From the NCBI GenBank assembly GCA_023663465.1, contig JAMPHJ010000021.1:1-34087 (forward strand): a DNA stretch of 34,087 bases, written 5' to 3'. The notes beneath the pieces are model-generated. The model was not told the origin of the DNA and searched no databases. It saw only the letters and a list, made by a program, of their open reading frames with translations. Position numbers and translations under genes: made by a program. This DNA is from Muribaculaceae bacterium. GTDB lineage: Bacteria; Bacillota; Clostridia; Lachnospirales; Lachnospiraceae. Positions 1 to 8,397 of the stretch are shown in pieces. The first letter of the stretch is position 1. Each line of letters begins with the position of its first letter.

Positions 1-41
1 ATACATATTCAACACAAAAGGGATATTTTGTAAAATATCAG

Positions 42-70
42 TGGAACGAAAGGAAGCGGTTTGGTATAAT
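42..70 (+). promoter_or_regulatory. Possible sigma-A promoter of the GH25 gene
   Basis: A perfect TATAAT -10 box lies at 65-70. The hexamer 17 bases upstream (TGGAAC, 42-47) is a poor -35 match. It sits about 45 bases before the GH25 start codon, which has a GGAG ribosome binding site at 104-107. The call rests mainly on the -10 box and its position. Confidence 0.4.
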
Positions 71-114
71 TAAAATCACAGAGCATTCAAGAAATCTACA
101 AAAGGAGCAATCCC

Positions 115-1809
115 ATGAAACAAAACCACCAAACCGATAAAAAGAGAACGGGATTTCGCAAAGATATATTAGAGGATATTATGGATTTAGATGCGGATGA
201 GACATTTATGGACGAAGAAGATGTCGAAGCGGACGAAGCGTGGGAAACGGAGTTGGGGGAGCTTGTCAATAAGAAACTGCTGCTTGTCATAGCAGCGCTT
301 GGCGTATTGGTATTGATTGTGGGGACTATTGTTTTATCCAGTGTGCTTAGGGGGCAGAAAGAGGACGCGGCAAGCGTAGAAGCGAATGCCGCTTTGGATA
401 CGTTTCAGGAAGAAACGCCGCAGGAGCCGGAAAATACGCCTGAAAGCCTGGCATCGGATGAGCAGGATGGGGAAAATAATACCGTAACACCGGCGGACGA
501 TTCTTTGAAAATATCGGAAGGCGTGGAAGGGGAAGCGTCCGTAGGAGCATTGGACGATGAGCAGGATCCGCAGGGTTCCGGCGCAGCCGGCAAGGAAGAG
601 AGCGGTGCGGAAGTAACGGTAGTAGGTATCGGTGAGGGGGAAAATGCTGATATTACGATGGGGATAGATGTGTCCAAATATCAGGGGACGATTGACTGGA
701 GCAGGGTGAAGGCTTCCGGGGTGGATTTTGCCATGATTCGTGTAGGATATCGGGCGAAGTCCACGGGGGAAATTTTTGAAGACCCGACCGCAAGATACAA
801 TATGCAGGAAGCGCAGGCAGCAGGGATTAAGATAGGGGCTTATTTCTTTTCTTCTGCGGTAACGCCGGAGGAAGCGAAAGCGGAAGCCGCTTTTACGAAA
901 AATATCATTGCCAGATACCGGATTACCTATCCGGTGGCATATAATTGCGAGGATTTTCTTTCATCGGACAGCCGGCAGTATGGTCTGGACGCTGCGGCAA
1001 GAACCGCGCTTGCATGTGCTTTTCTGGATGAAGTCGCTGCTGGGGGATATACGCCGATGTTTTATGCTTCCAAGGGGGAGCTGGATCAAAATGCGCAGTG
1101 GAACACGGATACGCTGGCGGCGAAATATAAAATATGGGTGGCGCAGTACCCGGAGCAGCCTTATCCGGTCACGGGTGCATCCACTTATGCGGGAACCCAT
1201 GTGATGTGGCAGTATACAAGTCAGGGCAATGTAGACGGGATTTCGAGAAAGACGGACGTAAATCTTGCTTATTTCGGTTATGATAAGGAAGCGGAGGCAA
1301 AAGACGATACGCCGGCGGAAACGGTAGCGGCAAATCCAGAGGTGGGAATCATTTTTACAGAAGTGAACGAAACGGTAACGGCGAAGCAGGAGACGAATCT
1401 TCGTACCGAGCCTAGCACGTTAAGCGATGCGACTATCGTGGTCAGGCTTGTGCACGGCGATACGGCGCAACGGACGGGAATAGGGCATAATGGCTGGTCG
1501 AGGGTCATTTACAACGGGCAGACTTTATATGCGGTGACAAGCTACTTGACGACGGATATGGAAGACACCGGGCAGCAGGCGCCGCCGCAGGGACCGATTT
1601 ATACGCCGGTGAACGAACAGGTAACGGCGAAGATGGAAACCAATTTGCGGACGGAGCCGAGTACGGCAAGCGATGATACGATAGTGGGAATGCTTCACAA
1701 TGGGGAAACGCTGACGAGGACAGCAGTGGGCGACAACGGATGGTCGCAGTTGGACTATAACGGGCAGACGGTATATGCGGTCAGCAGTTATCTGATGCTG
1801 GCGCAGTAA
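115..1809 (+). CDS. Membrane-anchored GH25 muramidase with two C-terminal SH3 repeats
   Basis: Predicted N-acetylmuramidase that cleaves the glycan strand of peptidoglycan outside the cell. The 564-residue protein has an acidic cytoplasmic head (1-54), one membrane helix (about 55-78) and an acidic, low-complexity linker to about 180. A GH25 domain follows at about 180-385, opening with GIDVSKYQG (D185). Two SH3 cell-wall-binding repeats come next (about 417-480 and 499-562), each with an ETNLRTEPST segment. The family's usual D-x-E catalytic pair reads N277-C278-E279, so the glutamate is present but the first aspartate is asparagine. There is no cleavable signal peptide, so it should remain anchored as a type II membrane protein. 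The start is supported by GGAG seven bases upstream. An AraC regulator follows after 28 bases. The family call is firm; full catalytic activity is less certain. Confidence 0.9.
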   Translation: MKQNHQTDKKRTGFRKDILEDIMDLDADETFMDEEDVEADEAWETELGELVNKKLLLVIAALGVLVLIVGTIVLSSVLRGQKEDAASVEANAALDTFQEETPQEPENTPESLASDEQDGENNTVTPADDSLKISEGVEGEASVGALDDEQDPQGSGAAGKEESGAEVTVVGIGEGENADITMGIDVSKYQGTIDWSRVKASGVDFAMIRVGYRAKSTGEIFEDPTARYNMQEAQAAGIKIGAYFFSSAVTPEEAKAEAAFTKNIIARYRITYPVAYNCEDFLSSDSRQYGLDAAARTALACAFLDEVAAGGYTPMFYASKGELDQNAQWNTDTLAAKYKIWVAQYPEQPYPVTGASTYAGTHVMWQYTSQGNVDGISRKTDVNLAYFGYDKEAEAKDDTPAETVAANPEVGIIFTEVNETVTAKQETNLRTEPSTLSDATIVVRLVHGDTAQRTGIGHNGWSRVIYNGQTLYAVTSYLTTDMEDTGQQAPPQGPIYTPVNEQVTAKMETNLRTEPSTASDDTIVGMLHNGETLTRTAVGDNGWSQLDYNGQTVYAVSSYLMLAQ

Positions 1810-1837
1810 GCGGCGGCGGGAATGGAAAGGTCACAAT

Positions 1838-2740
1838 ATGGAAAAAGCCTATAAGTTGGAATTTGCGGGGGAGCGGAAAGGGAGCCTGTATGTAAACTGC
1901 TGCGGATTGTCTAAGACGGAGCCGCTGCATAGTTTTGGTCCGGCATTAAAACCGCATTATCTGATTCATTATATTTTGAGCGGCAGAGGGAAATTGGTCA
2001 TCGGCGGCAAGGAGTATCCGCTAGAAGAGGGATACGGCTTTCTGATTACGCCGGACGAGCTTGCTTTTTATCAGTCGGATGAAAAGGAGCCTTGGACTTA
2101 TGTATGGGTAGGATTCGGCGGCATACAGGCGGCGGAGTATATCGAGAGAATGGGTCTGTCCATCCGGCAGCCTGTGTTTCAGTCGGACCGTTCGGAGGAG
2201 TTATACCAGATTGTAAAGGACATGATGGAGCATAATACCTTTGGGACGTCCAACGATTTGCGTAGAAACGGGCAGCTGAGTATTTTTTTATCCGTGATTG
2301 CAGAAAGCGCCGCGGTATCCGAGAAGGTGGAAACGGACGGCTCCAATCTTTATGTGGAAAAGGCGATTGCCTTTATCCAGGGTAATTACTGTAATCCCAT
2401 CAAGGTTACGGACGTGGCGGATTATGTCTGTATTAACAGGAGCTATTTGTACACGCTTTTCCAGAAGTGGGTGGGGATTTCGCCCCAGCAGTTTCTGACC
2501 ACGTTTCGGATTACGAAGGCGACGGAGCTTTTGCGGCTGACGTCCCTGCCTGTGGAGAGTATCGCTTTTTCCTGCGGTTACAGCGACCCGATGGTCTTTA
2601 CGAAAGCCTTCCGGCAGATGAAAAAGATGTCGCCGACAGCGTATCGGAAAGAGGCGCTGAAAGGGGAAGGCAGGCGGAATAAGGAGCATTTGAAACAGGT
2701 GGAGGAGTTTATTAGTCAGATTAGTAGTTTAAATGGGTGA
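1838..2740 (+). CDS. AraC-family transcriptional regulator (cupin sensor plus HTH)
   Basis: A 300-residue DNA-binding regulator. The N-terminal half (about 20-160) has the beta-rich pattern of an AraC-type cupin ligand-binding domain, including HYILSGRGKLVIGG. The C-terminal part (about 175-272) is a two-HTH AraC domain. It contains the first helix pair VTDVADYVCINRSYLYTLF and the family signature around SIAFSCGYSDPMVFTKAFRQ. The layout is that of sugar-responsive Firmicutes regulators. It lies 28 bases after the GH25 gene, with GGAAAGG upstream of its ATG, and about 450 bases before galK. Control of the galactose genes is a reasonable guess from location only. The ligand is unknown. Confidence 0.9.
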   Translation: MEKAYKLEFAGERKGSLYVNCCGLSKTEPLHSFGPALKPHYLIHYILSGRGKLVIGGKEYPLEEGYGFLITPDELAFYQSDEKEPWTYVWVGFGGIQAAEYIERMGLSIRQPVFQSDRSEELYQIVKDMMEHNTFGTSNDLRRNGQLSIFLSVIAESAAVSEKVETDGSNLYVEKAIAFIQGNYCNPIKVTDVADYVCINRSYLYTLFQKWVGISPQQFLTTFRITKATELLRLTSLPVESIAFSCGYSDPMVFTKAFRQMKKMSPTAYRKEALKGEGRRNKEHLKQVEEFISQISSLNG

Positions 2741-2760
2741 CAGGAAGATTAAGCTGGGGC

Positions 2761-2904
2761 GGCAGGGCGGACATGAATCCCGCGAAGGCGCGCTTGCGCT
2801 CCGTGAAAAACGCAGCGGTACTAGGTTCAAAAGCCGCTTTGCGTCTTTTTTACCAAGGACCGGCGTTTTTCAAGGATCTTCGTGGGATTCATGTCCGCCC
2901 TGCC
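2761..2904. repeat. Dispersed long palindrome, copy A
   Basis: Inverted arms at 2761-2787 and 2878-2904 pair at 26 of 27 positions, and the remaining position is a G-T wobble. Between them lies a core shared with three other elements in the window. The core has an outer stem TGAAAAACGC/GCGTTTTTCA, a GCAGCGGTACTA box and an AAGGACCGGCG box around an inner hairpin. It begins about 20 bases after the AraC gene and could fold in RNA from either strand, so it may act as a transcription terminator. Here the inner hairpin is less symmetrical than in copies B and C. Confidence 0.85.
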
Positions 2905-2970
2905 TATTTCATGGTAAAGAGCTGGCTGGAAATTGGTTTTTGCGGTTAAGCAGTTTAAATAGTTAACATT

Positions 2971-3067
2971 TTGACAAGTATATAGAACAAACGGATATTT
3001 TATCCAGGCGAATTATTTTATATTATAATACTAGAAAATTACTTCGCGATTATCTTGGGAATTTTCT
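2971..3067 (+). promoter_or_regulatory. galactose operon promoter and inverted repeat
   Basis: A perfect TTGACA (2971-2976) is followed after 17 bases by GATATT (2994-2999). A second, perfect TATAAT lies at 3024-3029. Downstream, AGAAAATT (3033-3040) and AATTTTCT (3060-3067) form an 8-base inverted repeat, 19 bases apart. It could be an operator or a leader hairpin. The placement before the leader ORF and galK makes a regulated promoter likely, but which -10 is used cannot be told. Confidence 0.45.
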
Positions 3068-3088
3068 ATGATATAGAGAGGTGATTCT

Positions 3089-3193
3089 ATGAGATGGGAA
3101 AAGCGAACAACCGATTGCGCAAAATTGCGCGAAGGCTATGGATCGAGAGAAGGAAGTACAACAAATAATATGGGTAAAGGAGAAGGGGTATGA
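3089..3193 (+). CDS. Short leader ORF coupled to galK
   Basis: A 34-codon ORF with its own well-placed Shine-Dalgarno (GAGAGGTG, 3076-3083). Its TGA stop (3191-3193) overlaps the galK ATG (3190-3192) as ATGA. The peptide starts MRWEKRTTDC, is basic and polar, and has no membrane helix or recognised domain. The arrangement suggests translational coupling, with ribosomes finishing the leader re-initiating at galK. The galK start also has its own purine-rich sequence inside the leader (AAAGGAGAAGG). An inverted repeat, GCGCAA-AA-TTGCGC (3117-3130), lies within the leader. No homologue is recognised, so the leader may be regulatory or fortuitous. Confidence 0.4.
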   Translation: MRWEKRTTDCAKLREGYGSREGSTTNNMGKGEGV

Positions 3194-4353
3194 AAGAAAA
3201 AGTTTTACAAAAATTTGAGGAGTTGTTTGGGGACAAGGAAGACGTGCGCGTGTACTTTGCGCCGGGGCGCGTCAATATGATTGGGGAGCATACGGATTAC
3301 AACGGCGGACATGTTTTTCCCTGCGCATTGACAATCGGGACATATGCGGCGGCAAGGAAGCGGGAAGATGACAAGCTGCGTTTTTATTCCATGAATTTCG
3401 AGAGGCTGGGTGTGGTGGAGTCTTCCATTGTCGGATTAAAACCGGAAAAAGAAGCGGATTGGACGAATTATCCCAAGGGTGTTATGTGGGCGTTTGAGAA
3501 GAGGGGCTTTAAGATGCCGTGCGGACTGGACATTGTTTTGTATGGGAATATTCCGAACGGTTCCGGGTTATCTTCTTCCGCATCTTTGGAAGTACTGACG
3601 GGCTATCTGCTGCGGGATTTATTTGGATTTGATGTGACCAATGTGGATTTGGCATTAATCGGGCAGTATTCCGAGAATCAGTTTAACGGTATGAACTGTG
3701 GTATTATGGATCAGTTTGCGTCCGCAATGGGCAAAAAGGATCATGCAATTTTCTTAGATACGGCGGATTTGTCTTATGAGTATGCGCCGCTTGTCTTAGA
3801 TGGTGCGAAGATTATCGTGACCAACAGCAATGTAAAACATAAGTTGGTAGACTCTGAATACAATGTCAGAAGAAGCGAGTGTGAGAAAGCGTTAGAAGAG
3901 TTACAGACGGTTGTTGACATTAAGGGACTCGGCGATTTGTCACAAGAGCAGTTTGAAACCCACAAGTCCGCGATTAAGGATGAAGTAAGGGTGCGCAGGG
4001 CAAAACATGCGGTCTATGAAAATCAGAGAACGATTCGCGCCGTGGAAGCTTTGAAAAACAATGACGTAAAACTGTTTGGCGAGCTGATGAACGCTTCTCA
4101 TGTATCGTTGCGCGACGACTATCAGGTGTCCTGTGAGGAAATCGACGTTCTGGTGGACGAGGCATGGAAGATTCCTGGCGTCATCGGTTCCCGTATCACC
4201 GGCGGCGGATTTGGCGGCTGCACGGTCAGCATTGTAAAAGAGGAAGCCGTCACGGAATTTCAGGAGAAAGTAGGCGCGGCTTATCAGGAAAAAACCGGTA
4301 AAAAGGCGGACTTTTACGTTGTAGAAATCGGCGACGGTCCGAGCCGGCTGTAG
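3190..4353 (+). CDS. galK: Galactokinase
   Basis: Phosphorylates alpha-D-galactose with ATP to galactose-1-phosphate, the first committed step of the cytoplasmic Leloir pathway. The 387-residue length is typical. All GHMP-kinase landmarks are visible: the galactokinase signature PGRVNMIGEHTDYNGG near residue 26, the ATP loop PNGSGLSSSASLEV near residue 120, and the C-terminal glycine motif ITGGGFGGCTVSIV. The start overlaps the stop of the short leader ORF. galT begins 70 bases downstream, so the two form a galactose operon, but no galE or galM is seen in the window. A 17-base palindrome separates galK and galT. Confidence 0.97.
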   Translation: MKEKVLQKFEELFGDKEDVRVYFAPGRVNMIGEHTDYNGGHVFPCALTIGTYAAARKREDDKLRFYSMNFERLGVVESSIVGLKPEKEADWTNYPKGVMWAFEKRGFKMPCGLDIVLYGNIPNGSGLSSSASLEVLTGYLLRDLFGFDVTNVDLALIGQYSENQFNGMNCGIMDQFASAMGKKDHAIFLDTADLSYEYAPLVLDGAKIIVTNSNVKHKLVDSEYNVRRSECEKALEELQTVVDIKGLGDLSQEQFETHKSAIKDEVRVRRAKHAVYENQRTIRAVEALKNNDVKLFGELMNASHVSLRDDYQVSCEEIDVLVDEAWKIPGVIGSRITGGGFGGCTVSIVKEEAVTEFQEKVGAAYQEKTGKKADFYVVEIGDGPSRL

Positions 4354-4359
4354 AAGTAG

Positions 4360-4376
4360 TTTTACAGACTGTAAAA
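4360..4376. promoter_or_regulatory. 17-base palindrome between galK and galT
   Basis: TTTTACAGACTGTAAAA is a perfect inverted repeat (8-base arms around a central A), starting seven bases after the galK stop. It could be an operator for a dimeric repressor or an mRNA-processing or stability element. A terminator is unlikely because the right arm ends in A residues and no T-run follows. Confidence 0.4.
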
Positions 4377-4423
4377 GCAATTTGCAATATAAGTAGTGTC
4401 GTTTGATTGGAGGAAAAAGGGCT

Positions 4424-5923
4424 ATGATACAGACAAATATCAGGAAAATGGTGCAGTATGGTCTGAAGACCGGATTAATCAAAGAAGCGGATAAAATTTA
4501 TACGACGAATAGATTGTTAGAGTTATTCCAGCTGGACGAGCTGGAAGATAATGACACAGATGTCACAATGGAGCCGGATGAGCTGGAAACCGTGCTGGGT
4601 GAAATGATGGATTATGCTTATGAGCATGGTATTATGACGGAAAACAGTATTGTCTACAGGGACTTATTCGACACGAAGATTATGAGTATGCTGGTGCCGA
4701 GACCGAGCGAAGTGATTGCGGAATTTGAAGAAAAATATGAAAAGAGCCCGCAGGAGGCGACGGATTATTTTTACAAACTGAGTCAGGATACGGATTATAT
4801 CAGAAGATACCGTATCAAAAAAGACCAGAAATGGGTTGCGCCGACGCAATATGGCGATTTGGATATTACGATTAATCTGTCGAAGCCGGAAAAAGACCCG
4901 AAAGCGATTGCCGCAGCCAAAAATGCAAAACAAAGCGGCTATCCGAAATGCCTTCTTTGCATGGAAAACGAAGGCTATGCGGGAAGGGTAAACCATCCTG
5001 CAAGACAGAACCATAGAGTCATTCCGGTGACGATTCATGGGAGCAAATGGGGTTTCCAGTATTCCCCTTATGTGTACTACAATGAGCATTGTATCGTTTT
5101 CAATTCTAAACATATTCCGATGAAGATTGAGCACGATACCTTCTGCAAATTATTTGATTTTGTAAAACAATTCCCGCATTATTTCGTGGGTTCCAATGCG
5201 GATTTGCCGATTGTGGGCGGCTCCATTTTGAGCCACGACCACTTCCAGGGCGGACATTATGAGTTTGCTATGGCAAAGGCGGACGTTGAGAGGACTTTCA
5301 GTATCAAAGGATTTGAAGACGTGGAAGCAGGGATTGTCAACTGGCCGATGTCCGTTATCCGTATTTCCTCAAAAGATACGGAGCGGCTGATTGCCCTTGC
5401 AGACGTCATCCTGAATGCGTGGCGAGGCTATACGGATAAAGACGCGTTTATCTTTGCAGAAACCGACGGGGAACCCCACAATACGATTACACCCATTGCC
5501 AGAAAGCGCGGGGATAAATTTGAGCTGGACCTTGTTCTGCGCAATAACATTACGACAGAGGAACATCCGCTCGGCGTATATCACCCCCATGCGAAGCTTC
5601 ACCATATTAAAAAAGAAAATATCGGTTTAATTGAAGTGATGGGACTTGCCGTACTGCCGGCAAGACTAAAGGGTGAGATGGAACAGCTTGCGGAAGCGAT
5701 TCTGACAGGAAAAGATATCCGTAAGGATGAGACGCTGGAAAAACATGCGGACTGGGTAGAAGCATTTTTACCGCGTTATCAGGACGTGAACAAGGATACC
5801 ATTATGGATATCCTGCATAAAGAAATCGGCAACGTATTTATGGAAGTATTAGAAGACGCCGGCGTCTATAAGAGAACCCCGGAAGGTCAGGCGGCGTTTG
5901 ACAGATTTGTGGCGTCACTCTAA
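4424..5923 (+). CDS. galT: UDP-glucose--hexose-1-phosphate uridylyltransferase (class II GalT)
   Basis: Transfers UMP from UDP-glucose to galactose-1-phosphate, giving UDP-galactose and glucose-1-phosphate. From the ATG at 4424 the protein has 499 residues, the size of the Firmicutes class II enzymes rather than the ~350-residue class I. Recognisable segments are CLLCMENEGYAGR and the histidine cluster SILSHDHFQGG, which stands in for the class I HPH-Q active site. A second histidine-rich segment around YHPHAKLHHIKKENIG follows. I chose 4424 over an in-frame TTG at 4403 because GGAGG (4409-4413) lies ten bases before 4424. It is read after galK and ends before a strong terminator. Confidence 0.96.
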   Translation: MIQTNIRKMVQYGLKTGLIKEADKIYTTNRLLELFQLDELEDNDTDVTMEPDELETVLGEMMDYAYEHGIMTENSIVYRDLFDTKIMSMLVPRPSEVIAEFEEKYEKSPQEATDYFYKLSQDTDYIRRYRIKKDQKWVAPTQYGDLDITINLSKPEKDPKAIAAAKNAKQSGYPKCLLCMENEGYAGRVNHPARQNHRVIPVTIHGSKWGFQYSPYVYYNEHCIVFNSKHIPMKIEHDTFCKLFDFVKQFPHYFVGSNADLPIVGGSILSHDHFQGGHYEFAMAKADVERTFSIKGFEDVEAGIVNWPMSVIRISSKDTERLIALADVILNAWRGYTDKDAFIFAETDGEPHNTITPIARKRGDKFELDLVLRNNITTEEHPLGVYHPHAKLHHIKKENIGLIEVMGLAVLPARLKGEMEQLAEAILTGKDIRKDETLEKHADWVEAFLPRYQDVNKDTIMDILHKEIGNVFMEVLEDAGVYKRTPEGQAAFDRFVASL

Positions 5924-5985
5924 ATGACAGAATCATCAGACGTGTGGCGCGCATAAATCCTATAGGAAATCATGCATGGAGTAAG

Positions 5986-6023
5986 AAAACACGGCGGAAT
6001 CAGGCGATTCCTCCGTGTTTTTT
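5986..6023. terminator. Rho-independent terminator after galT
   Basis: AAAACACGG-CGGAATC pairs with GATTCC-TCCGTGTTTT across a short loop, and the right arm runs into a T-tract (6018-6023). The left arm begins with A residues, so it could also serve the convergent XRE gene. Confidence 0.8.
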
Positions 6024-6087
6024 GGACACGCAGTGTATGCGTAAAACGGATGGAATCATCCGTAGATATGCGATGCTTTATCCCGAA

Positions 6088-6435
6088 TTATGGTTCGTCC
6101 GGGACGCCAAGCATACTGCAAAGAAAAGCATAGCAGTCTTCCTGCTGTTTATCATTCATTTTTCGATAGAGAGAAATAAGCCTTTGATATTTTTTCAGAT
6201 TATGAATATGATCTGCAAGCAGAATATCGGCGCCTTTCCGCTCGTCAGAAAGGCAGAGAATGTAATCCGTAGATGTACGAAAAAATTTTGATAAATCCAC
6301 TAATAGCATGGCGTCAGGGATACTGGCGCCGTTTTCAATTTTACTCAAAGTCGTCTGATTGGCGCCCAGGTATTCCCCCAGAACGCTCTGTGTCAGATGG
6401 TTTTCCAATCGAAGCTCTTTAATTCTTGTTCTCAT
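6088..6435 (-). CDS. XRE-family HTH transcriptional regulator
   Basis: A 115-residue protein with an N-terminal Cro/C1-type HTH at residues 1-60 (MRTRIKELRLENHLTQ, then LGEYLGANQTTLSKIENG). A short, mainly helical C-terminal segment rich in charged residues follows and may be for dimerisation. The ATG at 6435 is preferred over a GTG three codons upstream because AAAGGG is well spaced before it on the minus strand. It points toward galT, sharing the terminator zone, and stands alone. The target is unknown; no operator repeat is obvious next to it. Confidence 0.85.
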   Translation of the reverse strand: MRTRIKELRLENHLTQSVLGEYLGANQTTLSKIENGASIPDAMLLVDLSKFFRTSTDYILCLSDERKGADILLADHIHNLKKYQRLISLYRKMNDKQQEDCYAFLCSMLGVPDEP

Positions 6436-6867
6436 TTGCAGCACCCTTTCTTATAGTATAGCTCTTTTTGCAGGAAAAAGTATGCCGATTTCGCATGGGG
6501 ATATTTCGTAGGGAATATTTGCAGCATCTTTTCCCAATAACTACAGTAATTACTTAATATTTAACACGAAAATTAGGTAGAAAATGAAAAATTGTACTGA
6601 ATATGGCAAAATTTGTACTTGACGGAGAGATTGATATAAATTTAACAATCGAAAATTTGAAAAAATTAATGAAAAAATGAAGTAAAACATCCTATTTTTT
6701 GAATGGTTTTAGAACTCATACTGTAAGAAATATGAAAAATCAGATTGTATAGTTATGGTTGATAGGATATAGTAATATAAAAGAATTAATGTCTTTACGG
6801 AAGTGTATTTGAACTTTATAAGTTTATTAATTATCGAATAAATTATTTGTTCTGGAGGTGTTCCCCT
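6436..6867. other. AT-rich divergent intergenic region
   Basis: About 430 bases between the divergent XRE and AlbA_2-type genes, clearly more AT-rich than the sequence before it. I find no ORF with a ribosome binding site and no RNA gene. TTGACG (6619-6624) is followed too closely by TATAAA (6635-6640) to form a normal promoter. It presumably holds the promoters of both genes, but none can be placed with confidence. Confidence 0.4.
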
Positions 6868-8391
6868 ATGACGATAGAAGAAATTAAAAAAATGATAAAT
6901 ACAGGCGAAAAAATTGATGTTGAATTTAAAAAATCCGAGAATAATTTGAATAGGGATATTTATGAGTCTGTTTGTTCCTTTAATAATAGAAACGGAGGGA
7001 ATATTATTCTTGGTATTGAGGATGGAACGAAAGAAATCCGGGGCGTCAATCCAGAACGAATTGATAAAATGCTAAAGGATTTTACAACATCGATTAATAA
7101 TGCGAACAAGCTGAATCCGCCCATGTATCTTATGCCGGAAATATATGAAATTGATGGAAAGAAAATAATTTATATAAGAATACCAGAAGGCGCCCAGATT
7201 AGGCGCTTAAATGGTCGGATTTGGGACAGGACCTATGAAGGCGACATTGATATTACGGATAATGCAGAATTAGTATATAAGATGTATGCAAGAAAGCAAA
7301 CTACTTATTTTGTAAATAAAGTTTATCCGAATCTTGGATTGGAATTTTTAGATTTTGAAGTGATAAGAAGAGCTAAAAAGATGGCAGTTTTAAGGGTGGA
7401 TAATCATGCATGGGTTGATATGACGGAAGAAGAAATACTTAAAAGCTTAGGTTTAATTATTACTGACCCAGATACCGGCAAAGAGGGAATTACGCTTGCC
7501 GCGATACTATTATTCGGCAAGGATAGTACAATTATGTCCGTTTTACCGCAATATAAAACAGATGCCATTTTCAGGGTAAAAAACTTGGATCGTTATGACG
7601 ACAGAGAAGTTATTATTACAAATTTGATTGACAGTTATCGAAGATTAATGGATTTTGGGAAAAAGCATTTAAATGATATTTTTGTTCTGGATGGGGACCA
7701 GAGCATAAGTGCCAGAGATAAGATTTTGAGAGAAATTATATCGAATATTTTGGCGCATAGAGATTATTCAAATGCTTACACAGCACAGTTTGTAATTGAA
7801 AAGGATAAGATATTTACCAGGAATAGTAATTTACCGCATGGTCATGGTGAATTACAGCTTAATAAATTTGAACCGTTTCCTAAGAATCCACCGATTTCAA
7901 AGGTTTTTAGGGAAATAGGTTATGCGGATGAGTTAGGTTCTGGAATGAGAAATACTAATAAATATACAAAACTCTATTCGGGCGGTACGCCAGTATTCAT
8001 AGAGGGCAGTATATTTGAAATAATAATTCCGATGGAAGACGCTGCAGGTTTGCAGGTCGGCCCGGATATTGTGGATAAAGAAACTGACAAAGAAACTAAC
8101 AAAGAAATAAAAACTAACAAAGAAACTAACAAAGAAACTGACAAAGAAATAAAAACTAACAAAGAAACTAGCATAGAAACCAACAAAGAAACCGAAGCCA
8201 GCAAAGAAACGTCGGGCAGGATTATTGAGATTATGCAAGAGTCGCCGGAAATTTCAATTAAAGAAGTCGCAGAAATACTGGATATATCGATAAGCGGCGT
8301 AAGATACCATATAAATAAGATGAAAAAAAGGGGAATGTTGGAACATCAAGGCTCGACAAAAAAAGGAAAATGGATTGTCCACGAGGTCTAA
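6868..8391 (+). CDS. AlbA_2/Schlafen-type predicted regulator with C-terminal winged helix
   Basis: A 507-residue protein of the RecG-like/AlbA_2 family, usually annotated as a putative DNA-binding transcriptional regulator. The N-terminal AlbA_2 domain (about 5-130) shows DVEFKKSENNLNRDIYESVCSFNNRNGGNIILGIED. A GHKL-ATPase-like C-terminal domain (about 285-385) has REIISNILAHRDYS and ELGSGMRN. A hydrophilic linker of repeated KETNKE/KETDKE units lies at about residues 403-448 (DNA about 8072-8210). A winged-helix segment ends the protein (IKEVAEILDISISGVRYHINKMKKRGMLEH). I prefer the ATG at 6868, seven bases after GGAGGTG, to a TTG at 6847. Only six bases separate it from the radical SAM gene, suggesting co-transcription. 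Ligand and targets are unknown. Confidence 0.82.
   Translation: MTIEEIKKMINTGEKIDVEFKKSENNLNRDIYESVCSFNNRNGGNIILGIEDGTKEIRGVNPERIDKMLKDFTTSINNANKLNPPMYLMPEIYEIDGKKIIYIRIPEGAQIRRLNGRIWDRTYEGDIDITDNAELVYKMYARKQTTYFVNKVYPNLGLEFLDFEVIRRAKKMAVLRVDNHAWVDMTEEEILKSLGLIITDPDTGKEGITLAAILLFGKDSTIMSVLPQYKTDAIFRVKNLDRYDDREVIITNLIDSYRRLMDFGKKHLNDIFVLDGDQSISARDKILREIISNILAHRDYSNAYTAQFVIEKDKIFTRNSNLPHGHGELQLNKFEPFPKNPPISKVFREIGYADELGSGMRNTNKYTKLYSGGTPVFIEGSIFEIIIPMEDAAGLQVGPDIVDKETDKETNKEIKTNKETNKETDKEIKTNKETSIETNKETEASKETSGRIIEIMQESPEISIKEVAEILDISISGVRYHINKMKKRGMLEHQGSTKKGKWIVHEV
8072..8210 (+). repeat. 12-base in-frame tandem repeat in the AlbA_2-type gene
   Basis: AAAGAAACTAAC and close variants are repeated about ten times, with interspersed AAAGAAATA units. 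They encode a charged KETN/KETD linker between the ATPase-like and winged-helix domains. Because units are multiples of three, copy changes would lengthen or shorten the linker without breaking the frame. Confidence 0.85.
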
Positions 8392-8397
8392 ACTTAT

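Noticed and set aside
2733..2966. Plus-strand ORFs over palindrome A, and similar ORFs over copies B and C
   Set aside because: They only read through the repeat; the shared peptide comes from the repeat itself and no ribosome binding site is present.
3940..4482. 180-codon minus-strand ORF over galK/galT
   Set aside because: It is opposite a clear galK reading frame, has no recognisable domain and no ribosome binding site.
5944..6291. 115-codon plus-strand ORF after galT
   Set aside because: It runs through the terminator and antisense to the XRE gene.
8072..8210. 12-base repeats as CRISPR or a separate element
   Set aside because: They are in frame inside a coding region and encode a linker.
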